DNA of 64,000 bases. It comes from Prorocentrum cordatum (taxonomy: Eukaryota; Sar; Dinophyceae; Prorocentrales; Prorocentraceae). Below the pieces are notes generated by a model. It was given only the letters and a program-made list of their open reading frames with translations. It ran no database searches and was not told the DNA's origin. Shown here in pieces: positions 22,641 to 33,575 of the stretch; position 1 is the first letter of the stretch, and every line of letters starts with the position of its first letter. The translations under genes and the position numbers were made by a program. The stretch lies in assembly GCA_963575745.1 (NCBI GenBank), contig CAUYUJ010022400.1, positions 20,001-84,000 on the forward strand, written 5' to 3'.

Positions 22641-24103
22641 TGCCCAGAGCCACAGCTGGGAAGATAAACACATGCGGAGGAGCGATGTTTTTGTGATGTT
22701 GAATTGACCTCAAACCCTTTGCTGTTGCTGCGTCGGGTATTCCTTCATGCGCAGCATTGCAGCGTTCTTTTATGGTTCTGTCGTCCTTGGGATCATGCTT
22801 CCAGCATTGGTACGCTGACAACGGTAAGGGTGTCCCACGTATTGTGATGCCCCGCGTATAAGGGGCAGGTGCCATTCGCCGATACATCGGCGATTTATCG
22901 CCGATTCCAGGTCGAGGTTTCCCGTCCCGCCCTGTCGGTCCCCCTCAGTCTTGGGGGGGGAGGGGTGATGGCGATGGGGGAATGTCGGCTACACGTGAGA
23001 GCGGCCCTTCGTCAGAGTGACCTTTGATGCGCAGCTTCCGGGAGGCACAGGCGCCCAAACCCAAAGCACGCAGGCCGCCACTGGTCGCATCGCATGCCAC
23101 GATCGGCAGGCCGCGTACCACAGATCACTCCTGCCCTGGGTCATTCTCACTGGACCCGCTCGTTTTCGCCCCCCCCCCCCCACAACACCTGGAAGCCCGC
23201 CCTTCTCTCGGTGGTCAACCTCCCTGCCTTGGCCCTCGGGGCCTGGGCGGCCTGTGGGAGGGCAGGTGCTGCCACGGTCGTCGGGCGAGGCCCTGAAGGG
23301 GATGGAGGACTGGGAGTGGCGGAATGCTGGAGTCAAGGCCTGTCCGAGAGGTCGTTGTGCGCCTGCTTTGCGAGCTTTCACCAACGCCTTTCGGATCGTA
23401 CTGCCGTGTGTGTTTGGGCCAGGGGGCCAAATAGCCCGCCCCGTCCGGGAACGTGTGGATTTGCCATCGGGGGCCTCAGCCGGCCCCAGACGCTTCCAAG
23501 ACGGCCCACGAGCTTTCCTGGTGCCCTCTGAGGGCGTCCGAGAGCTCCGGACACGGTCCGAGCCAGCCCCGACGTGGCCCAAGAGGCCCCCCAACGCCCC
23601 AGCAGGGCTTCAAGAGGGCCCCCAGACGGGCAAAGGGCTTGTGGACGGCTCAGACAGGGCTACCCCAAGAGGTGCACAGGAGAAGCCTCAGCCTGGCCCA
23701 GTACGGTCCAAGAAGATCCGCAGATGGGCCAAAGGCGGTCCCAAGACGGCTTCAAGGGACCCCACACACGGCTCCACACCCCAGAGACCATTGAGACGGA
23801 CCCCACAGCATGCGTCCAAGAGGTTCCACCACGGCCCAAGTTTCGTTTTCATTGCGTTCTTCAAGCCTTCCAGGAATACCGCATTTTCGCGATTCAGGGC
23901 GTCCACGCGGCTCCAACAAGCGCCGCACAGTGAACAGTTGCCCTTGACACTGTCCTTGCTTGATTGTCCCACTCCCAAACCTCCGACAACGTTCGGTTTC
24001 GACTGCGCGACCCCCAGAGCTCTCTTCCGTAGTGGTCTCAAGACTGACCCATCATTTCCACGGGTGCACGCATCACGCATACACCTTCCGTGCAAGTGAT
24101 ACG
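22641..24103 (+). other. Array spacer between copies 6 and 7
   Basis: Standard spacer with a C13 run (23169-23181) and the hairpin at about 22879-22907. The upstream region of copy 7 is more diverged than others: GACGTGGCCC is inserted near 23572 and ACACACGG replaces ACAGACGG near 23765. Confidence 0.7.
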
Positions 24104-25564
24104 ATGCACATCATGATGCATATCTACACGGGGCTCATCGGTGTTGCACCGGCCTTCGGCTCGCTTGAGCACAGCCACGCCGACGTCCACTTGATGCAGC
24201 AGCGTCTCAGGAAGGAAGACCCTGATCCCATGCAGAGTGAGCCTTTCCCACTGCCCCCAGTCGTCTTCGAGGAAACGGACGACGGCGCGGGTAAGTTGCA
24301 CGTCGTGGTCAAATTCGAGGAGAATAACACAGCACAGTCGCGCCAGGCGCAAAACCCATACACCGTGTATGGTACCTCAGGCCACTGCTCGGTTTGCGGC
24401 AGATCAGGGTACAATTGTCTCGGCCAAGGCGGTAGCTTCGATGTGGCGTGGGCCAATGTGAATTTTGGTGGCGTCAACTTGGGCACGGTCACCAAGTGGA
24501 CAGTAACCGCATACGGAGCTAAGTGCAGCACTGGGACTCTGTCAATGACGTTGTCAGGCACGACCGCTTCAGGATACTGTGGTTCGCCAACGGATTGCAG
24601 TTGCAGCGCGTGCGTCGCGTGCACCGCCTCGAGCGCAACTTACCCGAGTGGCATCTCGAACTGGAATTGGGGTAGCAACTCCTTCAGTCCCAGTTATTGC
24701 GAAGGCCTTACGGCCGTTGCCGCCGACCCTGAAGATGACGAAAGACAACACGAGGGGGGGGGGCAGGAGGAGGAGGAGGAGGAGGAGGAGGCGGAAGGGA
24801 GTAGGAGGAGGAAGGGTGAAGGGGGAGGAGGAGGAGGCCTTATGGATGTTGGTTGGGATCTCGTGGTTGACCTCTCGGGGGCGTCTGGAAGGCAACTTGA
24901 AGCCTCTTGGGGGCCGTTGTGGGGCCTCTTGGGGCCTCTTTTGGGCCTCTTGGGGCTTCCGGAGGCCGTCTTCGGCGCATCTTGGGGGCGTCTTGGCGCC
25001 GCTCGGGGGCCTCTTGGGGCCTTTTGGGGGCCTCTTGGGGCTTCCCGGGGGCCTCTTAGGGCGGAAGTCTCGAATTCTCGGTTCCTCGTCCCCCTCTTGG
25101 CCGTTTCTTGGGCCCGTCTTGGGGCCCTATTGGGCCGTCTTGGGCGCCTCTTAGGCTGTCCTGGGGCCTTCTTGGGCCGTCTTGGGGCCCTCTTGTAGGC
25201 CTCTTGGGGCGCTCTTGGGGGCCTCTTGGGGGCCTCTTGGGCCGTCTTGGAGTGTCGGAAAGCCGAAAAGGCGAGAAGGCCAAAATCATTCAAAAACCTA
25301 TGTAAAATTGACGATTTTGGCGCCTGGGGCCCTCTTGGGTGTGCTCTTGGGGCTCTCTTGGAGCGTCTTGAGGGCCTCTTGGGCCGTCTTCGGGCCGTCT
25401 TGGGCGTCTTGGGGCCATCGTTCGTCGAGTCGAGGCCCTCTTGTACCCTTTTGGGGGTGTCTTCTGTCGCTCTTGGCTCGTCTTGAAGCTTTTCTGAGCT
25501 CCGGGACCCCCCGGGGAGGATGCGTATCTGGGTGGCGACCCCCCCCGGGGACCCCCCCCGGCGA

Positions 25565-25589
25565 CCCCCCCCCCCCCCCCCCCCCCCCC
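25565..25589. repeat. Homopolymer C25
   Basis: An uninterrupted run of 25 C, flanked by further C-rich sequence. It is the longest homopolymer in the window and its length may be an estimate. Confidence 0.9.
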
Positions 25590-25726
25590 GGCGGGGAGGG
25601 TAGGGAGGGGCTTCGCCACGACTCAACTACGACGTTGCTCAATGTCGCTTTGGCTCGCGCGCTCAAGGAGACGGGGAACGACGAAGACGACGAGGGACAA
25701 CGGAGACGGAGACGACGAGGACACGA

Positions 25727-25730
25727 CGGA

Positions 25731-25771
<41 letters not shown>
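25727..25771. repeat. (ACG)n microsatellite
   Basis: About 14 ACG/GAC units inside the copy 7 insertion; reads as poly-Asp on the plus strand. Confidence 0.9.
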
Positions 25772-25775
<4 letters not shown>

Positions 25776-26165
25776 CCACGCAAGACGACGACACCGGGAT
25801 GCGTCTTCCACACGCCGACAGGGTCGGCGGATTCCGCGAGCACCTACTGTACTTCCAGGTTGGAGATTGACATTGAGTACACGCAGACGACGCCCAACCC
25901 GACGCCAAACCCGACGCTTTACCAGACGCCCTACCCGACGCCTTACCCGACGGCCTTCCCCACTGCTTTCCCGACGCCCTACCCGACGCCCTACCCCACG
26001 CCTTACCCGACGGCCTTCCCCACTGCTTTCCCGACGCCCTACCCGACGCCCTTCCCGACGCCCTTCCCGACGCCCTTCCCGACGCCATTCCCGACGGCTT
26101 TCCCGACCGCTTACCCGACGCCCTTCCCGACGCCCTTCCCGACGCCCTTCCCGACGGCCTTCCCG

Positions 26166-26307
26166 CCGCATCGGCAAATCTGGGGGGGGTTCGTACCGGG
26201 GCGTCCCGGGGGGGTTCGTACCGGCCTGCACCGGCAGTGCGGCCAACACGAAACCCCCAGGACGAGCGATTCCGGGGGGGGGGGTCGCTCCGCACCGGGC
26301 ACCGCCG

Positions 26308-26339
<32 letters not shown>

Positions 26340-26640
26340 ATATATATATATATATGTATACACACAAACACATATATCTATACAAGTGGCACGTGTGTGC
26401 CCAGGTTCACACAACAAATTGAAAAGGCGTTTGAAGCAGGAAGAAGTTGGGGCGGCGCCAGGACGTGCCTAAGAGAAGGGGAAGAGGCAGGAGGTGAACG
26501 CAGAAGAATACAAGATCGAGTAAGAGCCCCCCCCCAAAGGATAGCTGCCGGGAGTGAAATCCAATAGCGAGGCCGCACTCGAGCGCAAGTGGGGTTGCCA
26601 CACCTTGCGATTTGTGTACCAGGGCCCCCCAGGAAGCCTC
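26166..26640. other. G-rich right flank of the array with AC and AT microsatellites
   Basis: GGGGGGTTCGTACCGG occurs twice (26183-26224), and a G12 run lies near 26274. An AC run (26310-26333) passes into an AT run (26339-26356). No gene is recognised; the remainder to 26640 is unique sequence. Confidence 0.7.
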
Positions 26641-27062
26641 AGGAGGCCCGACTTGAATACCGGAAGAGGCTCCAGGAGGCCCCAGGATTGTGAGTGTTGT
26701 GTGGGTGTATGTGTGTGTGATGTGTGCTCTGTGTTGTGCGTGTTTTCTGTGCGTTGTAGGTGTTGTGTGTGTTATGTTTGTCTAGCGTGTGATGTGTTGG
26801 GTGTGATTTGTGTCTCTGTGTGTGCATGTAGTTCTGAGGCCCCGGGAGGTTCCAGGAGGCCCCAGGCGGCCTCAGGAGGCTCCAGGAAACCCCAGGAGGC
26901 TCTAGGAGGCCGCAAGAGGCTCCAGGAGACCCCAGGAGTTCCAGGAGACCCCCAGGAGGCTCCGAGGCGGGGTCTGGGGTACCAGAAGGTACAGAAAGCC
27001 CCAGGAGGTTCCAGGAGGCCCCTAGGAGGCTCCGAGGCGGGGTCTGGGGTACCAGAAAGTAT
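26640..27062. repeat. CCAGGAGGC-type minisatellite
   Basis: Degenerate 9-12-bp units (CCAGGAGGCTC / CCCCAGGAGG) with a GT-rich interruption at 26690-26835. A block of about 33 bases, GGAGGCTCCGAGGCGGGG followed by TCTGGGGTACCAGAA, occurs twice about 70 bases apart (26957 and 27027). Confidence 0.75.
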
Positions 27063-27597
27063 GTCGGGGCTCGACGTTGGGAGGATGTCTCAGGCGAAAC
27101 CGCCATTTTCTGAGAATCGGGGTCAAAATCATTACAATGTGTGTTTGGAAAGTTTGATGTTATAATGTTGAAATTCCCATGTGTTTTTGGACCCTGACGT
27201 CACGATCTGTGTAAGGGGCGCCACCGATTTTCAGAATTTCGAGGATGTCCCTAGCGAAACGGCCAGAAAAATCGCGAACGCGGCGCGTACGCATTAATCG
27301 CCTCTGAGCTTTACTCCCTCGGAGATGTGCGTATGAGAATATTCATCGATTCATAATTTTGCTCATGGATTCTTCGGAACACCTTGATCATCATCATTAT
27401 CAGCATCTTCACCATTATGCGGAGATCATGGTTTTGAGTTTAATGGCGCATGGGATTACATGGCGGCTCATTGGCGGGAATGTATAACAGCGGGGATAAA
27501 AAAAGTCAGAGCTGGGCGCGCAAGGAGAGGAAGAAGAGCATGAGTGAAGAATTCGATCGGATTTCTCATGACATGTATGTGAAGCCTTGGGACATTC
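27063..27597. other. Unique, more AT-rich stretch
   Basis: No repeat or coding signal found. The base composition is lower in GC than the array. Confidence 0.5.
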
Positions 27598-27780
27598 TTA
27601 GGGTTCTTTCGAGCATCCATGTATGTTTTCAGAAATGCATCGGATTCCTACGGAGATTGCTGAATGCTCACGCAATCCATACGATTCCTTCGGACATCCA
27701 TCGGATCCCTTGGGAAACCTATAGATCTCCTTAGGAAATCCATAGGAATCCTCCGGAAACCGATTAACATCCGCCAGCGA
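27598..27780. repeat. 21-bp satellite, first block
   Basis: Degenerate units of the CCATAGGATTCCTTAGGAAAT type, here with the CCATCGGAT/CCATAGGAA orientation on the plus strand. Separated from the main block by an unrelated purine-rich stretch. Confidence 0.7.
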
Positions 27781-28135
27781 CAACTCCAAAGAGATGGGAG
27801 GACAGGAGGAGGACGAGTGGAGGATGGGAGGAGGGCGAAAGGAGGACAGGAGCAGGACGGGAGGAGGACAGGAGGAGCAGAATCAAGCGAGCGCAATCAA
27901 GCAAGCGGAAGCACGCAAGCGCAAGCGAGCAATAACAAGCAAGCAAGAGCCAGCGATCAAGCGCAAGCAAGCAAGCAAGGGCAAGCAAGAGCAAGCAAGC
28001 GGGAGCAAGCACGCAAGAGCAAGCAAGCAAGTGCCATTGGACAAAGGGGGGGCATCGAAAAAAGGGGAGGGCGCCATGGGAAAAGGAGGGGGGGCTAAAG
28101 ACCAATTACTTATGAAGAGCTAGGACTCCTATAGG
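27781..28135. repeat. GGA-rich and GCAAGCAA-rich interruption
   Basis: 27790-27880 is GGAGGAC-rich. 27880-28035 is made of AGCAAGC/AGCGCAAG short repeats (about 4-8-bp period). It splits the 21-bp satellite. Confidence 0.7.
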
Positions 28136-28139
28136 GCAA

Positions 28140-29665
28140 GCCTATGTTGAGAAAATCTTTAGAACACCCATAGGATTCTTCAGGAAGCCCATAGGAGTCC
28201 TTAGAGCATCCATAGGATTTCTCAGGACATCCATGGGATAGGACAACCAAAGGATTCTTTGGGATGTCCATATGATGTCGTAGGCAATATGTAGGAGCCT
28301 TCCCGAAGAATTCCTCCGAACATCCATGAGATTCCCTGGGCAATCCAAATAGGATCCCTTAGGACATCCATACGATTCTTTAATACATGTACATCATGCC
28401 TTAGGGATTTCATGGGATTCCTTCGGACATCCTTCGGGTTGCTTTTTGGGGGAAAACCATAGGATTCCTCAGGGAACCTATCGGATTCCTTCGAAAATCC
28501 ATAGGGTTCCTTCGGAAACCCATAGGATTCCGTGGGACATCCATTGGGATCCTGAGGACAGCCATAGGATCCCGTAAGCAATCCATCGGATTCCTTGAGA
28601 CATCCGGGGGAATCATTAGGGCATCCACAGGATTCTTTATGACATCCACAAGATTCCGAGGGTAATCGATAGGAATCCTTGGGAATTCCGTAAGGTTCCT
28701 TCGGAAATCCATTTGCTTCCTTAGGACATCTATCTGATCCCTCCGGAAATCTGTAGAATGTTTCCGGAAATCCATAGGCTTCTTGAAGAAATCAATGGGA
28801 CCCCTTAGGAAACCGCATGGATTTCACGGATCACAATAGATATTCCAAGAAATCCCATGGATGTACGAGGGAATTTTAAAAATTTCGTATGTAATCGCAT
28901 GGTTTCCTGAGGATGGATTTCTTTAGGGATCCGATTGATGTCTTGAGGGTTCGTTTGATTTCCCTCAGGACTCCTGTAGAGTTCCTGAGGAGTCCTATGG
29001 ATTTCCTACGGAGCCCTATAGATTCGGTCCCATGGATTTCCAAGGAATCCAATGTATTTCCTCAGGATTGCGATGGCTCTCTGAAGGAATCCGGTTGATT
29101 TCCTACGGAATCTTTATGGTTTCTTCCGGAATCTTATGGGTTTCCGAAGGACCCCATATGGATTTCTGCAGGAGTTTTGTGGATTTCCAACGGATTCAGA
29201 TATATGTCCTAAGGCATCCGATGGTTTTCTATCGGACTTCTATGGATATCCTAAGGACTCTTATGGATGTCCTAAGGAATCCGATTGATTTCCAAAGGAA
29301 TCTTATGGATGAGTCAGGAATCGTTTGGATTTCCAGGGGAATCCGATGGATGTCCTAAGGAACCCGACGGAATTCCTCAGGAATCACATGGATCCCAGAA
29401 GGGTTCTTATAGATTTCTTGTGGAAGCCATTGGATTTCCTGAGACAATCTAAATAATTCCCTCGGGAATCCATAAGAATCCTCTGGAAATGCGCCGGATG
29501 CCTCATGAATTCCATGAGATAACCTTAGGGTCCCGTAGGAAATTCATGGGATTCCTTCGGACATCCATAAAGATCCTTTCGGAAAATCCATCGGAATCCG
29601 TAGGAAATCCATAGGACCCCCTAGGACATCCATTGGATTCTTGCGGAAACCGATCGGAAACCTTA
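28140..29665. repeat. 21-bp satellite, main block with strand switch
   Basis: At 28451-28690 successive units are exactly 21 bases each, with a CCATAGGATTCC core and a 3' part like TTCGGAAAT or TAGGACAT. About 70 units in all, strongly diverged. Units are in CCATAGGA orientation to about 28880, in the reverse-complement TCCTATGG orientation at about 28900-29400, then back again to 29660. As 21 is divisible by three, every frame gives heptapeptide repeats (such as MDFRRNP); these are not taken as proteins. Confidence 0.85.
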
Positions 29666-29845
29666 AGAGTCCTTGCTACTCAACACCAGACGAGAATAAT
29701 TCCGATCCGCAATTTTATCTCGCAATAAAAAAGGTCGGCCTTGCCGCCTCTCTTCACTGACCAAACTGCATTGGCCGTGGATGATCAACACTCAGTACGA
29801 CACGGGGGTATTGATTATCTGGGGCTAGGGGTGATTCCTCATCCT
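29666..29845. other. Unique stretch
   Basis: AATTTTATCTCGCAATAAAA and neighbouring unique sequence; no feature recognised. Confidence 0.4.
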
Positions 29846-30598
29846 TTTCCTCGTTCTCCTCATCCTCCTCCTCCTCCTCCTCCTCCGTTTCCTCGTTATC
29901 CTCCTCCTCCTTTTCCTCGCTCTCCTCATCCTCCTCTTCCTCGTTGTCCTCCTCCTCCTTTTCCTCGTTATCCTCCTCCTCACGTTCTTTGTCCTCCTCC
30001 TACTCCTCCTTTTGCTCCTTCTCCTTCTCCTTCTTCTGTTCCTCGTTCTCCTCCTCCTTTTTCTCGTTGTCCTCCCTCTCCTCCTCCTCCTCCTCCTCTT
30101 ACTCGTTCCCCTCCCTCTCCTCCTTCTCCTCCTTTTCCTCGTTTTCCTCCTCATCATCCTCCTCCTCTTCCTCGTTGTCTTTCCTCTCCTCCTCCTCCTT
30201 TTTCTCGTTCTCCTCCTCCTCCTCCTTTCCCTCGCTCTCCTCCTCCTCCTTATCCTCGTTGTCCTCCCTCTCCTCCTCCTCCTCCTCCTCCTCCTCCTCC
30301 TCCTCCTCCTCCTCCTCCTCCTCCTCCTCCTCCTCCTCCTCCTCCTCGTCCTCCTCCTCCTCATTGTCTCCGTTGTCCTCCTCCTCCTTTTCCTCGTTGT
30401 CCTCTTTTTCCTCCTCCTCCTCCTCCTTTTCCTCGTTGTCCTCCCTCTCCTCCTCCTCGTCCTCCTTTTCCTCGTTGGCCTCCCTCTCCTCCTCCTCGTC
30501 CTCCTTTTCCTCGTTGTCCTCTTGTCCTCCCTCTCCTCCTGCTCCTCCTCCCGTTCCTCTGTTTCCTCCTCCTCCTCCTCCTCCTCCTCCCTCCTTCC
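29846..30598. repeat. (TCC)n pyrimidine tract, 750 bases
   Basis: The longest TCC/CTC tract in the window, with periodic TTTTCCTCGTT interruptions about every 40 bases. The interruptions suggest a higher-order repeat. Long plus- and minus-strand frames across it are low-complexity shadows. Confidence 0.95.
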
Positions 30599-31960
30599 CG
30601 ATCCCCATATATCCAGAAATGTAGAACTCTGGCATTCTGGATTTTCAGGGGGGGAACCCAGAACTCTGGAGTTCCGGGCTTTTACCTGAATCTCTTCGAG
30701 TCCCCCAATTGACAACCCGGATTTCCGGAGTTTTGGGTTTTCGCCTCTGGAATTCCGGGTCTAGGACCCCAGGGCATCGAATTCCTTTTTGTTTGCCAGT
30801 GTGCTTCCATTTCCTCCCGTGAACCTCACCGTCGCCCAATCCAGTGGCACGCAACCGACGGTCTATGCAAGTGCAGATTTGCAATTGTATTGTGGAAGGA
30901 TTTGGGCAGGATGAATGGTGGGCGGATGGGGTCCTCTTAGTGAGAAACAATCAGGAACTCGACATATGTTAGGAGCGGCACAGCGCGGTGGCTAATGTTG
31001 GAGCCGGGGCCGATGCAAAGTCAGTGTTGTTGGACTCAGCTTTCGCTGTACGAGTCGGACGAGATTCATTGACCCTCGGGGCGCTGGTCAGGTTGTCCTT
31101 TGGCAGAAGACAGACATTGCAGGAATGTTGCCAGTTTGCTAATGTCTGCGTCAGCCTCCCCAGCGTATGTTCTTGCAGTGGCACGCGACTACACATCCAC
31201 ATTACAAAGTTTTATTTCTCCCTCCTCTGCTTGGCATTGTTCATTTTACCACGTCTGCAGAGCGGGGTGTGCTGACGGCTGTCGACGTCAGTTTTCGTTT
31301 CTCGCCGATTCTTGTATTCTTTCGAATTCCGTAGGCGTGGATCGCAAAGTTGGCCCGACGTTCGTCATGATCCCAGATATCCATGTATGCCAGCCCTTCA
31401 ATGGTACCCATCGTGGGGGCGCTAGTGGTGCGTCCTTTGCGTCCTTGATGCTGCCCAGACCTTTCTTTGGTTTGTCTCATGCCTGTCGGCCCACTTCCTC
31501 TGCAATCTCACCACGTAGGGAGCACGTTGCCCCTGGGTTGCGCTCACTGGTTCCACCGTCGTCAAGAACAACATGCAGAAGGATCGCCCTGGCTTCCGGA
31601 GGGGCTCTGGTTTTCGGCCGCTCCTCCTGCCCAGGTCGGGAAGCCCCCTCGTGGCCGAGGCTCGCCGTGAACAGGAAAGTTCCTCCGTGCCCCAATTCGG
31701 CGCGGCTCATGGCATCACGATGGCGGTACAGTCGGGGCCCTGAAGAAGGAACCCTTTTGGTTGGGGAGGGGCTCCGCGTTCCTTCCGTGTTTCGCAGCCT
31801 GCCTCAGGTTGTCCTCCTGCTTTCGATCGGAAATCGAAGCTTAACTCATGGAAAAAGGGGCCTCGTTCCTTATTTTGGGCTCCTTAGGTCAAGCCCCCGA
31901 CGGTATTGGACGGCCTGGAACTTGTGCCGACTCCTTTGAGCCTCCCTGGGCCCCTCTTCG
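30599..31960. other. No recognised gene; short TCTGGAATTCCGG repeats at the left
   Basis: 30615-30775 has four or five degenerate copies of GGAACTCTGGAGTTCCGGG. The remaining 1.2 kb is unique sequence without convincing coding signal or splice pattern. Confidence 0.5.
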
Positions 31961-31984
31961 CTCTGGTCGCGCCGATGCCCTTCG

Positions 31985-32255
31985 GCGGCCGCCGCTGGTG
32001 CTGGGGGCACCTCCAGCAGGGAGGAGGGAGGAGGGAGGGAGGAGGGAGGAGGGGGGGGGAGGAGGAGGAGGAGGAGGAGGCAGCGGTCCCACTGCGTCGC
32101 CCGCGCAGGGCTTTAGGCCTCCTGGGTTGGCTCTGGGTGTTCCGTGCTTCGGGCCGCCCTCCGCGGCGGGGCTCCTCCTCCTCCTCCTCCCTCCTCCTCC
32201 TCCTCCTCCTCCCTCCTCCCTCCTCCTCCTCCTCCTCCTCCTCCTCCTCCTCCAA
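31985..32255. repeat. GGA tract (32025-32080) facing a TCC tract (32168-32254)
   Basis: A purine run and a pyrimidine run separated by about 90 bases on the same strand, so the two can fold back on each other. Confidence 0.85.
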
Positions 32256-32392
32256 TGATTTTTGATTGAAGCTGTTTCATTCGACGAGGTGCCCGTCCCC
32301 CCCAAATTGTTGTGTCGAACAACCTGGCTGTACGATTTCTCGGTGCTGGTCACTTCCCCTTGTGGGCATTCCTGCAGCTCCCCGCGTTTCTC

Positions 32393-32576
32393 GTGCTATG
32401 CTTCTCGGTAGCCAGTGTTCGCCGCCATTCTTCGCTCTCGCTCCCTGGCTGTCGCAGGAACCACTGGGAGTTCTTGGTGATGGGCTATGCTTCTCGGTAA
32501 CCAGGGTTCGCCGCCGCTCTTCGCTCTCGCTCCCTGGCCGCCGCAGGAACCACCGGGAGTTCCTGGTGATGACCGT
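32393..32576. repeat. 92-bp tandem duplication
   Basis: Two copies starting GCTATGCTTCTCGGTA (32393 and 32485) and continuing through TTCGCCGCC...CAGGAACCACYGGGAGTTC. They differ at roughly one base in ten. Confidence 0.8.
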
Positions 32577-32671
32577 TGGTGTTGTTGCCATCGCGACGCT
32601 GGGCAGCTCCCGCACCGGCCCCGCAGCGTGCGTCGCAGCTCCGGGGGAATTTGACTGTCCTGCAACTAGCG

Positions 32672-32832
32672 TTAAGTCGGACCTGTCCATCTACAGGGGG
32701 GATATTCAAAAATGGTATAACTAGTCGGGGGACAATGTTTTGATTATCTATTCTTGAGCATTTGGGAATATGTTAGGGGTATGTTTTATTTTCCGCCCAA
32801 GATCCCCCTGTAGGAGGACACGCCCGTGCTAA
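32672..32832. mobile_element. TIR element family T1, copy A (161 bp)
   Basis: Left end TTAAGTCGGACCTGTCC, right end the inverse of TTAGCACGGGCGTGTCC, each followed inward by (C)TACAGGGGGG. The inside is AT-rich with GGGGACAATGTTTTGATT. Three more copies of the same family lie at 37693, 44476 and 47953. No coding capacity, so it is MITE-like. Confidence 0.75.
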
Positions 32833-33252
32833 AACTGGCGATTTGTTCGTGTCCGACGTGGATTCGACGCTGGTTCCATGCGGATTCAACGTGGGTTCGA
32901 CGTGTTCGGCGCGGATTCGAGCGGATTCGAAGTGGACAGCGGCGCGATGGGACATGCGCGGTGCCGCGAAGATGCAGCAGAACTCGTCCCAAGAGGAGCA
33001 TTCGGTGGACTGCCGTGGCCTGGACGGGGGTGGTCCGCGCCACCGGCCGCCCAGAGGCGGCAACACGGCGCCACCCGCCCACGCAGGCACGACATCCAAA
33101 ATTGGTTGGGCACTGCTTGGCTGACGGGATGGCGTGTGTGCGCTACCACTCTTCGCCCATCCGCTGGCTGGTGCCCCTATCTGGCTCCCGGCTGGGGCGG
33201 AGTTCGCCGCCGACGAAAAAGTGTGCGCTGCCAGGTCGCACCGGGGGGGGGG
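32833..33252. other. No gene; GATTCGACG-type short repeats
   Basis: 32855-32935 contains about six imperfect copies of GCGGATTCGACGTGG. The rest is unique GC-rich sequence. Confidence 0.5.
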
Positions 33253-33457
33253 GCGCGAAGGTACCCCAGATTTCGTAATAAAAGGGAGGGGGTCTGGACC
33301 CTCCAAGACAAGCCATTTCAGACCTCCCCCGCGGGAGAACCCTCCAAAACATAGTCCCCGGACCCCCCAGGCCCTCCAAGATAGCCTGGAAGAGACCCCC
33401 CCCGAAATGAGACCCCCCTCCCTTTATTACGAAATCTGGAGTACCCTCGCTTCGCGC
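33253..33457. mobile_element. TIR element T3 (205 bp)
   Basis: Left arm 33253-33296 (GCGCGAAGGTACCCCAGATT then TCGTAATAAAAGGGAGGGGG) is mirrored by 33410-33457, which reads CCCTTTATTACGAAATCTGG inverted and ends TCGCTTCGCGC. The arms are about 45 bases with few mismatches. The interior has CCCTCCAAGA repeats and no coding. One copy only in this window. Confidence 0.75.
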
Positions 33458-33575
33458 ATCGCGGCGCTGGGCCGCCCTTCTCCAGGGGTTGCGGGCAGAG
33501 GGCGCGGGAGTGCCCGCGCGTCTCGCGCCTCGCGGCCCCGCGGCGCGCGAGGTGCAGTGTGCCCTGGCGATACCA

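Larger units (their letters stand above)
24699..25830. mobile_element. 1.13-kb repeat-rich insertion in array copy 7
   Basis: Foreign DNA placed between ATT (24696-24698) and ATT (25831-25833), a possible 3-bp duplication. Near its ends it has the inverted pair CCGCCGACCCTG (24721-24732) and CAGGGTCGGCGG (25819-25830). Inside are, in order: a GGA tract (24766-24837), a minisatellite of GGGGCCTCTTGG units (about 24880-25480), a C25 run (25565-25589) and an ACG/GAC run (25727-25770). Either a mobile composite or a repeat-mediated insertion. No protein is supported. Confidence 0.55.
3030..26165 (+). repeat. Tandem gene array, about 3.2-kb unit, vWD-like secreted protein family
   Basis: Start codons of the repeated gene lie at 3527, 7938, 11153, 14412, 17653, 20874 and 24104. 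The spacings are 4411, 3215, 3259, 3241, 3221 and 3230 bases; the first is longer because it holds an extra partial copy plus a foreign insertion. Each unit has a conserved upstream region of about 480 bases, the gene, and a spacer of about 1.4-1.5 kb. Copies are nearly identical in both gene and spacer. Head-to-tail arrays of almost identical genes are typical of dinoflagellate nuclei. Both edges are degraded: copy 1 is chimeric and copy 7 lacks its 3' domain. Confidence 0.9.
24104..26165 (+). pseudogene. Array copy 7: interrupted and 3'-truncated vWD-like gene
   Basis: The N-domain is open from ATG 24104 to SNSFSPSY. At 24698 it is interrupted by 1.13 kb of foreign repeat DNA. Normal sequence resumes at 25831 with ATTCCGCGAGCACC, then IDIEYTQTT and PTP repeats to about 26165. 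There the array ends in G-rich unrelated DNA, without any vWD-like domain. It is clearly non-functional and marks the right edge of the array. Confidence 0.85.

Noticed and set aside
28140-29665. CRISPR array
   Set aside because: Units are contiguous 21-bp repeats without spacers, strongly diverged, and the context is a eukaryotic nuclear genome.
29846-30598. Long frames rich in Ser, Leu, Pro, Arg or Glu in TCC/GGA tracts
   Set aside because: Simple-sequence translation without domain content.
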